NCBI GenBank assembly: GCA_017163975.1
Contig: JAFFSR010000264.1
Span: 1,178,001 to 1,242,000, forward strand
DNA length: 64,000 bases
Reading direction: 5' to 3'
Source of the DNA: Anastatus disparis
Lineage: Eukaryota > Arthropoda > Insecta > Hymenoptera > Eupelmidae
Position numbers and translations under genes: made by a program. The notes beneath the pieces were generated by a model. It made no database searches. It was not told where the DNA came from and was given only the letters and a program-made list of their open reading frames with translations. Positions 1 to 12,200 of the stretch are shown one piece after another. Position 1 is the first letter of the stretch, and every line of letters starts with the position of its first letter.

Positions 1-3000
1 GATTCTCTTTTTGTTTTTTTTATTTCGATAAATCACTTATCTTTATTAAATAATTCGATAACTATAGCTCTTATTAATAAGTTTTTTGTTATCGGATAAT
101 TGGTTCATCTATTTTCAATTAATCTTTTCATATTTTAATATCTTGATAGGAAATCAATAATTTGTAATCGTTAATTCAGTAAAAAAAGCTAATTTAATAA
201 CAGAGTATTCAATATTTTCATTCTAACATAAATGTTTTGTATTTATATTTTATTTATAAGAGCGAAGAAAATAATAAATTTTAATATTAATTTATTTTTA
301 ATAAAAAAATGTTTTTTCATTATTAAAACATCAGACAGTAATTTGAAAAATTAAATAAAAATATATAATATGTATGTTAAAATTAATGAAACAATAGTTT
401 CATAATAATTTTTTCAATTCACATTGACCCCTAAAAAATCTTCACCTTATCATAAAAAAAAGAAACAATACAAACATCAAAAGCCCAACCAATTCGCAAT
501 ATTCAAATCAACATGATAATCGAGGCTCTCTCTTATTCTCTTTACCCTTTTATTTCGTGTAGTATCTTCCGTTTCTTTTGGTCTTTCTTACTTCTCGTTT
601 AATGCAAAACAAACTCGTATAGCGGAAAGTTGATTTTCTTGCCAGCGTGTCGCATTGCAGACCCCCCTTTAGCTCTCCAAAAAAGAAAGAAAGAAGGAAA
701 AGAAAAAAAAAGATAATAAAGAGAGCAAAAGAAGGAAAAGTCGTATCCAAAGAGAATTTCCATTTCGCGCATTGCCTCAAGGTCTCTTTTTCTTTACTTC
801 ATTTTCTTTTTTTTTCCTTCTTCTTCTCTTTTTTTTTAAAGACGCGAAAGACAATTTTGTTTTTTTTTCACTCTCTCTTACAAAAGAGATACTTAAAGAC
901 TATCGCGCTTAAAGGAAAAGGATAATTAAAGATTCACAGTACTCACAAAGTGTTATAAATACATTGGCAAGGGTGTGGACGTTTGATATATAAATGACAT
1001 TATTAAGAGAAGCGAGAAAGAGAAAGAAAAAAAGGAGAGATACGGTAGATTTGAAAAGTAAAGTGTTTGTTGCCTTTGGGGATGATAGCTTTTTTTTCTC
1101 CTTTGTTTTAAAGGTTCTGTAATGAATTACCGAGGTTTTTCTTACTTAATTTTTGCCCGAAGGTTAAGTATTAAGTTTTAAGAGCAATTTAGCGGTGTTT
1201 AGTTGCTTATTATTTTTTTTATTTGAATAGCCGAATGGATTAATTAGTGCATAAATTATTTTTTATTTTATAGGCTTGCTCTTTGTTGCATAGCTAATGT
1301 TCTAATTTTTTTCCTAATTAAATGAATGGCTCTTTTAAAAAGAAACGCTTCGAATTTATAATTTGAAAGAGTTTAACTGTAAATGGTAAATATAATCATA
1401 AATAATTAAAACTAGATAAAGATTTTGCAGTTTTGAGGAAAAACTAAAGCAATTATATGGATATTTCATTTTTAACTTTTCGGCATCAACGGGATACAAA
1501 AATGCGAAATCGATTAAATTTAAGGTCATCTATTAGAATAGAAAAATTATTTCAATAAATTGAATTTATTATTAAAATTTAATAATTTCTTACCTTTTAT
1601 GAATACTTTATACGATAATTATTATAACTACTTATTTAATAAAAGAGAAGACACTTTGAGAAAAAAAATTCTTTTTAAAATATTTAAAAAAAAAGTTTAA
1701 CCATATAAGTAACGCAATTAACGTTACACACTCATGTTGAAAAAAAAAGAAACTCGCTTTTCAACTTTTTTGAAAAAAGAGGTATGAAATTCTTTTGAAT
1801 AAGATTTTCTTCTTTTCTTCATAAAATAACATCCACTTTTAAAACTCAACTTCTCGTAACTTCATTACGCGCACGTGCTTGAGAAATAAATTCATAAAAT
1901 TAACTCATTAAATATAACTTATTGAATTTTTTTTCCATACTTTTCTAAATCGGCTTATTTTTAAAAAAAGAACCGAATAATCTTATTATAAGAGTAAAAA
2001 ATAACCGACCAATTTGGAAAATAACATATTATCAATAAAGCCGCTTATTTTGGCAATTACATCGTTAATCATAACTTAAATCAAAACCTGTAGGCTTGTT
2101 AAAATTTTTTTTCTTCAATTTTTTCTTCTTTTTTCTGTAAAAAATGATAAAGTACTACGCAAACTCCTTGAAGTTAAAATAACTTTTTTAAATGAAGCTT
2201 GTTAGCTAATTTTTTTCAAAACTTTAATGTAACATAGATAGACGAGGAAAAAGTTTTTCAAGTGCAATTTTTCCATTTTCAACTTTACAACAGTTAATTA
2301 TTATTATTTTACCACGTGCTCTAATAAAAAAAAGAAAAAGAAAATTCTTAGTTCTCTTTTTTTATTTCGCCGACTTATTAAATGCAATTATACGAGGGCA
2401 GCTGTTACATTAGCCACTGTTGCAGCCGTAAAAATATCAACAGCTTAAGCAGAATTTAAAAAGTATGTTATTAAATTAGATAACAATCATCATTTCTTTT
2501 CGCCGTCTTTATAATTAACCTAGTGTATGCAGCAAGTCTGTGTTAATCAAATAAGACTCAAGTTTCACTTCGTACTTAAAAAATTAAAAGTTATTTAAAT
2601 ACCATTTTACCTTTATTTTACATGTAGAAAATTTTTTTAATATTTCTATAGGGTAAAAAATGATTTTTGGTTATGTAAAGCGCGGTTAAAAAAAAATTTT
2701 CCGATAAATTTTATAAGAATTTAACAAGAATTTTGCAGTGTATATATATATATACGAGCGAAGAATTTTTACTGAATAGAAGTAATTTACAGTGTGCAAC
2801 ACTATAAAATGTCTGCTTTATTACCTGTAATAAACCCAGAAATATCTTAATGTTCTAACGTTTATCGCTCTATACCTATGGTTATATTCATATATTTTTT
2901 ATCGTTAAAACTTTTTTTTAAGCTAATGTTTTCTTATATAAAACGTTAATAATATTTTTATTGTTCATACTATTTACAAATAGTAACAATACATTACATA

Positions 3001-3255
3001 TAGGCCAAATGTTATTAGCGTAAAAGCATAGAGATTAAAAACAATTTTGAAACCCGTTACAATAATATAAAATTTAAAAGTATCTAAATCTTTGGCTTAA
3101 TTGAACCTAACCTCTAATGTCTCTTTACCCATATAAAATTATCTCTCCCATTAAAAAGGAAAAAAAAAGTATATCATTACTCTTAATTAAATTGTAATAC
3201 AATCAGCATTTAATTAACATGTCACTTAACCATTTGTATTATTTTTCTTTTACAG
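1..3255. other. Non-coding, A+T-rich upstream/intronic stretch
   Basis: No exon could be supported here. The 3' end is the intron before the first visible exon of the corin-like gene, because that exon begins in mid-codon after a TTTTACAG acceptor. The missing N-terminal exons of that gene (cytoplasmic tail and membrane anchor in known corins) may lie upstream of the window or be too short to see. Purine/pyrimidine-rich runs occur at about 660-860 and an alternating TA run at about 2738-2755. Short open frames here are low-complexity Lys/Arg or Phe/Ser runs and are not believable proteins. Confidence 0.6.
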
Positions 3256-6200
3256 ATACGTTCCTACTATCAGATTTACCAAGCGATCAAATATTTTTAG
3301 CGACGTTTCGCGTTACCGAGGGTGATGCATTTGTACCTGATCTTGCCGAGCCGTCAACCGAATTATTTAAACAACGTTCGCGCAATTATCGCGACCGTCT
3401 CAATCTCGTGTTCAGACGTAGCCCTTTGCAAATGGCTTTTATTGCCGCTGAAATACTTGCGCTGGATGGGTAAGTTTTAATACTATTTTTCTCTCGTATA
3501 TTTAAGGTTCAGTCAGTCGTAACGAAATACTTGTATACATGATCATTCAGCTGTGAAAAACTTAATATTTTTACTTCTTTATTTTAATATTGATTGTTGT
3601 GTGTTATATGCATAGAGATACTTTATTTTTCTTTTTAAATTTAAGATAAAAGAAAGTTACTGTTTTGTAGGTTAATTTTATGGTAAGATTGTAGACATAA
3701 AAGAGTAAAGTTAAGCCGAGCATGAGATTTAATTTTCATCGGTATTGTTAACACGTGTATATATACCTTTGGGTTTATCGATTACGTTTTGTAAACGTTA
3801 TTTTAAACTGCGCATAGGATGAAGTATTTATAGGCTCGTTTGATAAAAATTTATTAAACGAGATTGATTAATTATTATCTTATTAAGTTTTATTGAACGA
3901 TCTTATATTAATTAAATATATTTAAGTTTTTCATTTTAAATTAAAGTTAACTCTTTCAATTGCAATTAGTATCTTTTTACAATTTTCAACAGATTATTCT
4001 ATTACATTTATTTGATATAGTAATATATAATGAAAGTATATTAAGCTTAAATATTGAATGTAATTTTTTGATGAAATATTTAGCTTAATAAAGATTAATA
4101 TCCCATGTATTGTAAAGAAAATATCAAGTACTACTTATTAAATTTTCATAATCAATAATAGAAATGTATGGCCATAAAAAAATAAATTTTTAAATTAAAA
4201 TCACTAATTTTTTAAATTACAAACGACTAAACTTAAATTATTTGTTTCATTATAGTTCTAACATAATCAAAAGAAATCAAATGTTTAATTTTAATTATTA
4301 TGTAAATTTAAATATTTATTATGATAAAATATCAAAATAAATTGTTTTAAAAATGTTATGGTGCGTGTTTTATCGACTAAATTTGTTTTGTTAGATTAAT
4401 CATAATCAAAAAATCAAATATTTGTTAATAAACAAACTTTAATTTATTAAAGAATAAACAATATGTATATTCGATAAATAATTAATTTCTAAAGTCAAAA
4501 AATAATTAATATTCAACTTAATTTTATTCTTAAATCCATGCATAAATATAAATTCAAATCTAACTTGGACAATAATACCTTCTTCACGTTAGACGTCACT
4601 CACGATTTTTTTCACCAAAATAACCAACGGTTTTTAATTTTTTTTTATTATTTCTTTTCTTTTTAAATATTCGAATTTTCTCCGTTATTTCGAAAAATAC
4701 CCGTTGTTTGTGTACCCACGACGTTCGTATATAATAACAGCTATTATCATGGATTAAGCCTGAGAGAGTCATGGAACATTCATTGTTTTTTTCTTCTCTC
4801 TCCCTAAACCCGAACACCGTAATAAAGCAATTTTAAGATAAAGGGAGCAACTTTAAAAAAAGATCGTGAAACTTTTTTAGGCTTGAGAAAATTTACACGC
4901 TAATGCTGCCCTTGTACCGTTTTTTTCTAGGAGCTCGACAGACTAAGTATGTAGATTTTTAAAAACTTGATTTTTTAATGCTTTTGTTTTTGTTTACTTT
5001 GTTACGTTTCTTAATTTTTTATCTTTTACTTTCAAACTGATTAGTTTAGATTAAATATTTATTTATATTTCTTGAGTGCGTTATAAATAAATTTTACTTT
5101 TTTTAACGAATTGAATAGTTTCGGATTATTATTCCACGACAAAAAATTAATTATTCCAAAATCGCTAAATTATGAATTATCACTAAATCGATATCACAAC
5201 ATCTTCAATAATTCTAAACTTTTCTTAACACATTAAAAAATAAAATCAATACCCGTCATTAGCTTAGTTTTCCAAAGTATTGTATATATTTATCACGAAT
5301 TGTAGAGGAAAATTGTGGTATACCGTAATAAAGTATAACGGATGGTGATAAAAAAAATCCCTTCAAAACTTTCGTATCTCGCGTTCTACCACCGAAGGAC
5401 TGAAAAATTCCAGGACCCGTAAGCAAATATATGCTTTCTGTGTATAAAAAAAGGTCTTGGAATTTTTTTCGTCGCTTTAATTTTTTACCGTTGCTTTATT
5501 GTCCTATCACGCACACACGCTCGTATGAGCTTCAACTAAAATTAGGTATTTTTCCAAAAATCAAATAATTTTTTATATTTATGGATTTTGGGTTTAATTT
5601 TTTTATAAAAATTAACTTTTTTATTATATCGAGTTACAATTATATTACTTTAATGCTAAAACTTTAAAAAAAAATTTTTTAAGGCAAAAGATATTTCTAA
5701 GTTTTAATTATTTGAAATAATCAGTGTATAGTTTATACAAATTACGTTATTTAATTTAATAAAAAAAATTTAATTTTAATAAGTTATATTTAATTATCAA
5801 ATGTTTACATTTTACTATCTTGAATTATAAATTTCTTAATTCCAAGATATTTTTCAAAATCTAGAATAATCATTTATCCGTTAACATTTCATTTCTCGTA
5901 CACTCATAACTTTTATTTATTAAAAAAGAACAACATAACGTAAATGAAAATATTACATAACTTGTGAAATTCACTTTTTTCAACCTGTCTAACAAGTTTT
6001 GAAGTAACTACTAAGATTTACTCTAAAAAAAAAATGTTTTCAAAGTTTTGAAAATCTACATAGTACAGATACACGAGCATGTTGCATGGCATTGTTGTAT
6101 ACGAGAATGTCTTCAAACTTTGTCAATTCTTCGAATTTTGATATATACAGTTCCATAGTTTTGAAATTCCCTTGGTATTAAAATTAATAAACTTTCTGAA

Positions 6201-9200
6201 AAAAATTCATAAAATATTTATCATTTTTTTTCTTTACTTTTTCAATTAAAAAATTAAATATTGTTCAAAGAAAATGAATATAATTACTGTTTATAACATC
6301 TCTAATGCTTCTGTAATCTACTTTAATTAATACACATAATTACGAACTATTTAATTCGAAGGGAACAACTATTGGAAAATTCATTAAATTTCAATTCCCA
6401 TATATCATTTAATCTATTTGAAGATAATAAATTATCTTTCAATTATAATCAGATCCAATCCTTTCATGTTAATTTATGTTAATAAATATTATAACTAATA
6501 GTAATAATTTCAACGAAAATGTTAAATATATGTAATGAAATAACTTATATACCATAAAAAAAAACAGAATTAAAAATTAGTATATTGTATACAATAGTTA
6601 TAGTATAACTAAATTTATAAAAAAGAATAAAATGATATTCACAAAAAAACAATAATTCAAGAAGATGTAACTGCATAGATAAATTGCAGTTCATAAGCCA
6701 GCAATTATTTCAATAAATTAAATATAAAAATAAATATTAAATATAAAATTTAATATTTAAAACAACAATTGTGAATGACGTGCAACGCGATCCATAAACA
6801 TTACTTACTAGGAGAGTGTCACACCTCCGGATCACGGATTTTGCTCAAACTTCGGGATAAGTTTTCAGATGATAAAATATGGAAAAAGCTAAAGTTATAG
6901 TCATAAATACTCAATATTTCCCTAATTACAGGCAATTAAAGAAAATCACTAAAAAAGTTACTAGATTTTTAAACGCATATAGTTCTTTAGCGTCGATAGC
7001 TACAAGCTTGAAACTTTTTTTAAATTAAAGCTGAGCTCAAATCCTTTAGAATTAATAGTTATAGCATGTAAAAATATTATTTTTTCCCAAAGTTAGAGCG
7101 TGATAAACATTGGACCTGATTTTTCTTTTAAAAACATTAATTAATAATAAAAGCTGAAATTAGGTCCAATCCTTATTACGCTCTAACTTTGGGAAAAAAT
7201 AATATTTTTACATGCTATAACTACTAATTCGAAAGGATTTGAGCTCAGCTTTAATTTAAAAAAAGTTTCAAGCTTGTAGCTATCGACGCTAAAGAACTAT
7301 ATGCGTTTAAAAATCTAGTAACTTTTTTAGTGATTTTCTTTAATTGCCTGTAACTAAGGAAATATTGAGTATTTATGACTATAACTTTAGCTTTTTCCAT
7401 ATTTTATCATCTGAAAACTTATCCCGAAGTTTGAGCAAAATCCGTGATCCGGAGGTGTGACACTCTCCTAGTTAGTTAAATTTTTAAATGAATTCATTGA
7501 TAAATCTCGGAGAATTTTAGATTTTTATATTTAAATAATATTTTAAAAAATTTAATTCATTATAAATGGAAAAATATCTTAATCAGTCTTATCTTGAAAT
7601 CTTCAGTGGCTCACTCGGTAGAGCGATGGACTCATAAACTCGAGGTTCCTAGTTCGAATCTCGCTCTCGGCCAAATTGATACAAGCACCACTGTATACGA
7701 TATGTGCTTTGTTCAAAAGCCTACTAAAAATCTCCGCCGCTAAATAGCATCATAATGATAACAAATACAGTGACGTTAAATAAAATTAAAAAAAAAAAAT
7801 AAAGTCATGTTGGCTATGGTGAAAATTTTCACAAACTATTTTTTGAAAATTATTTCCTTAATTGCTGTGTATTAATCGATAAGTTAAAATTATTCTATTT
7901 AGTTATATAATCTTAATTAAAAAAAAATAAATTGTCGAAATGAATTAATATTTAAAAAAATAAAATTCTAGTATCGAAAACGAAGATTTACAAGTCCACT
8001 TTGATGTCCGTTTTGACTCTCGTTATGGCACCATCGAATCATCGGACGTTATGGAAGTCTTGGCACGTGAAATACAACCAGAAACAACGCGTTTCTTCGC
8101 TAATCTAACAATCGATCCAGTGAGTCTTGAAGTACAAGAGAGCATAAGTGCTGCTAATAAACTTGCGCTTCAAACAAACGTGACAACGATCGATGATACG
8201 ATTGTTACAACAACGCCAAAACCACCGAGGAAATGTAGTCCTATTGAATTTTCATATTGCAAACATCTACCGTACAACATAACATCCTATCCAAATTTCA
8301 TTGGACACAGAAATTTACAAGAAGTCAATGATGATATTATCGCGTTTAGGTTGGTAATTTTAATTGTCCGCCGAAATATTTATTTTTTCACAATAATCCT
8401 TTTTTATAATTCCAAGATCAAAATTTCATTTTTTAGAGAACTAGTCGACGCCGAGTGTTACAAGCAAGCTTATGACTTTATTTGCCAAATATTACAACCA
8501 GCTTGCATACAAGCTGATGTTGAGGACGCTTTGAATCCACCGTGTCGTAGCTTTTGTAAAGAATTTTGGGCTGGCTGTGGTTCAAGATTGCCAGAAAGAC
8601 TTAAAGCAGTGCTCGATTGTTCCAAGTTTCCTGAATACGCTGACGAAGGTAGCTGTCGGTCTAAACCAGGTAAGAAAAGGTTTTTTTTTTCATCTAAATA
8701 ATGTTTATATAAAATAAAAGGATAAATAAAGTTTTTAAGGAATATGTCGTAATTGTAAATACAATTCTTATCAATGATGACGTTAGTTATACTTCATTAA
8801 AATTCTCAAGTTTAAACTTTGACATAGAAATTGTTTATAAAATAATGTAGTAATTATTTTTGGAATATTGAAATTAGATTCACATTTTATAAATAATAGA
8901 CATATTCAAACTATTCATAACTTTTCTGTGATTATAAGCATACAAAATTTGTTTAATTCAAAGTAATAAATAAAAAAAGGCTTTACAAAAGTTTGATAAG
9001 TAATGCATATTAAAAATAGTTCAAACGTTCAACACTTGTAAACATAAAACTACTAGATTGAAAAAAAAATGATCACTTCTTTTAATTTTAATTAAATTCC
9101 CAAGATACAAAGATAACTTTTCTAAAACTCGATATAACAAGAGAATAGAAACACAACTATTAAATATTTGATAAGTTTGTAAAGTATGACTTGACGTCAA

Positions 9201-12200
9201 AGTTTGTGACCGTAGACGGGAATCTTGATATTTAATCTGTTTTGAAAGAATTTCATGCGCGTTAGAAGTTTTGATGAAAATCTGTTGTTGTTAGTATTGA
9301 TTTACTTTAGAGAGAACGTTGAGTCTTTAAAATAATTTATTTATAGCTTTTTTAATTGTAAAAGTAAATGAATTTTAAATGAACTCACTTGTGAAAAATG
9401 TTTCTGTAGTGAATTAACCCTTTTAGACCCAATGTACATTAAGATGTCTATTAATAATTTTCGATTTTTATCGGGTTTTAAATTATAGATGTGATTCAGA
9501 AAATAAGAAAAGTCAAACCGAGAAAGAAAAAAATTTTTTTCAAATATATTCTAAATAAATTCAGTTCTGCAAGGGTTAATATTCTTTGTACATTGTTGTG
9601 TGAGGGAACTAAATGACACTTATTAAATAATAAAATTTATATGACTTTAATAGCATTGAAATTTTCTGAATTTTAGAATTTTATTTAAAAAATTTGGAAT
9701 TTTACTTGAAAAATGGGCATTTTTAAATACAATTTAATATTTCAAAAAACTACGATTTGGCTAACTATAAAGTCATATAAATCATACATCGAATTACATT
9801 ATTTTGAATGAATTATTTCTGCTTTTATTTTTACTAGAAATAGAATAATATCTCCCAATGAAAATAAATAAATCTTATTATAATAAATTAAAAAAACTTA
9901 TAATAAAGACTTATCAAAACATCCATCATTAATTTTTCCAGGCTGCATTAGAGATCTCCAAGCGAACGCTTTATCATCAAGAATCTGCGATGGTATAATT
10001 GATTGTCCGGATTTTAGCGACGAACGTGATTGCGCCTACTGCCGTGACGGCCAGCTACACTGTGGTATCGGTACCGGTTGCATATCACGTAATAAACGCT
10101 GCGATGGTAAAATTGATTGTCCTAACGGTAGCGATGAGAAAGATTGCCGTAAGTATATTAATAAACATTCGTGATTGTTGTGTTAATGAAAACTTTTTAA
10201 TTTCTCTATGAGAAAGCAAAACAAATAAAAGAGACAATTAATAGTTATTATGTTTAATGTTTGGGTTGTAAAACATTGTTAGGGCTTTGATGAATTATTT
10301 TTTCAAGATGTGATTTCTATTGTCAAGTTTAATGTTTATTCATGAATGGTCGATTTGGGTTAGCAAAAGAATAGATTGAAAATTCTTTAAGTAATTTTTA
10401 TTTCACAGAAAGTTTTGTTGTTTCAAGTCAAATAACTTTTCCAAATACAATAAATTAGTTTTCTAGTATTTGAACTTAAAAAAAATTTCTAATGTAATTA
10501 TTAATAATTATTTTATTTCAATTTTCTGATTTTTTAATCATTATCTTAAATTTTTGAGCCACAAACTTAAATAAAAAAGAAAAAAATATTATAAAATCAA
10601 ACTAAAAATCACAGCTTGAAATCTCTCTTACAAAACTTTCCAATAAGTAAAACATTTCAATCTCGATCTCGACAAGTTTAACACTTGAAAAACTTTTTTT
10701 TTTAACCTTTTCTTTTTTTTCTTTAAAATTTCACAGTATCATTAGCTCCGAGCATAAGATCAATGAAATTGCAACCAATGGACTCTGCTCATCCAGCGCG
10801 TTATAACGCTGAAGGCTATGTCGTGTTTAACGAGAAAGGAGCACTAGGTAAAATTTGTACTGAAAACTTGAACGTTACCTTGCCTGACACGGAAATGCAA
10901 TCGGTACTACAATCTACTGCCGCATCACTTTGTACATTACTGACCTTTGAGTAAGTATATTTGTTGTCTGTGTACGTATGTATGTATGTATATATGTATA
11001 AAGGTCTGTGACACTTTTGTTGGGGTTTTAAACTTTTCAAGAAAAAGTTCAATTTCCAATGGAAGAAATGTTGAAAAAAATTTTAATAAAAAAGAACTTT
11101 TGAAGTTTAAGAAATATTTTATATTTTCTGGGTTTGAACTACAGTAAAAGTTACAATTTTATATGATTTAAATTTTCCTGTTAACAATTCAAATGAACTT
11201 AAATTTTAATCAATAACTAAATAAAAAAATTTAATTTAATTAATTTTCATTTTAATCAACAATACTTTAGTATTCTGTTTGATATCTGATAATTAAATAA
11301 TATATGTAAACGAGTATATTTCAAAAAGTTAAATTAATAATAACGAATTTTAAATTTATTATTTCTTTTGTTATTCAATGAATAGAAAAAATTTACAATT
11401 ATAATTCAAGAATATTTTACCATTCATACAATCAATGCAATCAACATAAAAATCAAATTGCATCCTTTAAAATTCATTAGATAATAAAAACTAAAATATT
11501 TTTAAAATTTACAAAATAGTAATCATCATAAAAAAATGTTAATTTTAATAATTCCAAAATAAAGTTATAAAAATTTAAAATAGTGAAATCTAGTTAAATT
11601 TTCTACTACATATAACCGGTACAAGTATTATCATTGATATTATCTTCTACAGTGGAGTAAAATCAGTAGAAGTGAGAATAGACGAAGAGGATAACGTGCC
11701 TTACGTACAAATGCAAGATCCTACGGCTCCGGAGATAAGTTTTATCAGAGCACCTTGTCCCAGCAAGCAAGTCTTATATGTTCGTTGCGCTGAACTTTGT
11801 AAGTTATATTTACTTTTTTATATTTCACTTTATTAGATGATTTTTAAAATTACAATAGCTTATTTTAAAATTATTAAAAATTTACTATAATTTAGGCTAA
11901 AATTTACAAGAAATATAGTAAAAACTTCTGTATAATTAATAAATTTTGATATTAATTATACAGAAGTATATAAATTACCATAAACTTTGATAATTTTTGC
12001 CCATAATAGCAGCTTCTGTCCACTTTACTTTAAATTATTGTCATTTTTACTGGAACATTTTCCTCTGTGTATATAAATACGCGCACACAAGTCTGTTTTC
12101 TCCATTTATTTACAATTCGACGGCCGATTTACAAAAGGTGCAATGTTAGTGAAAAACGAAAAAGATATTATCTCGATGAAGAATGAAACGTGTGCTATAT

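Noticed and set aside
647..925. 92-codon frame near the left edge
   Set aside because: Lys/Arg/Phe/Ser low complexity from polypurine and polypyrimidine tracts; not a credible upstream exon of the corin-like gene.
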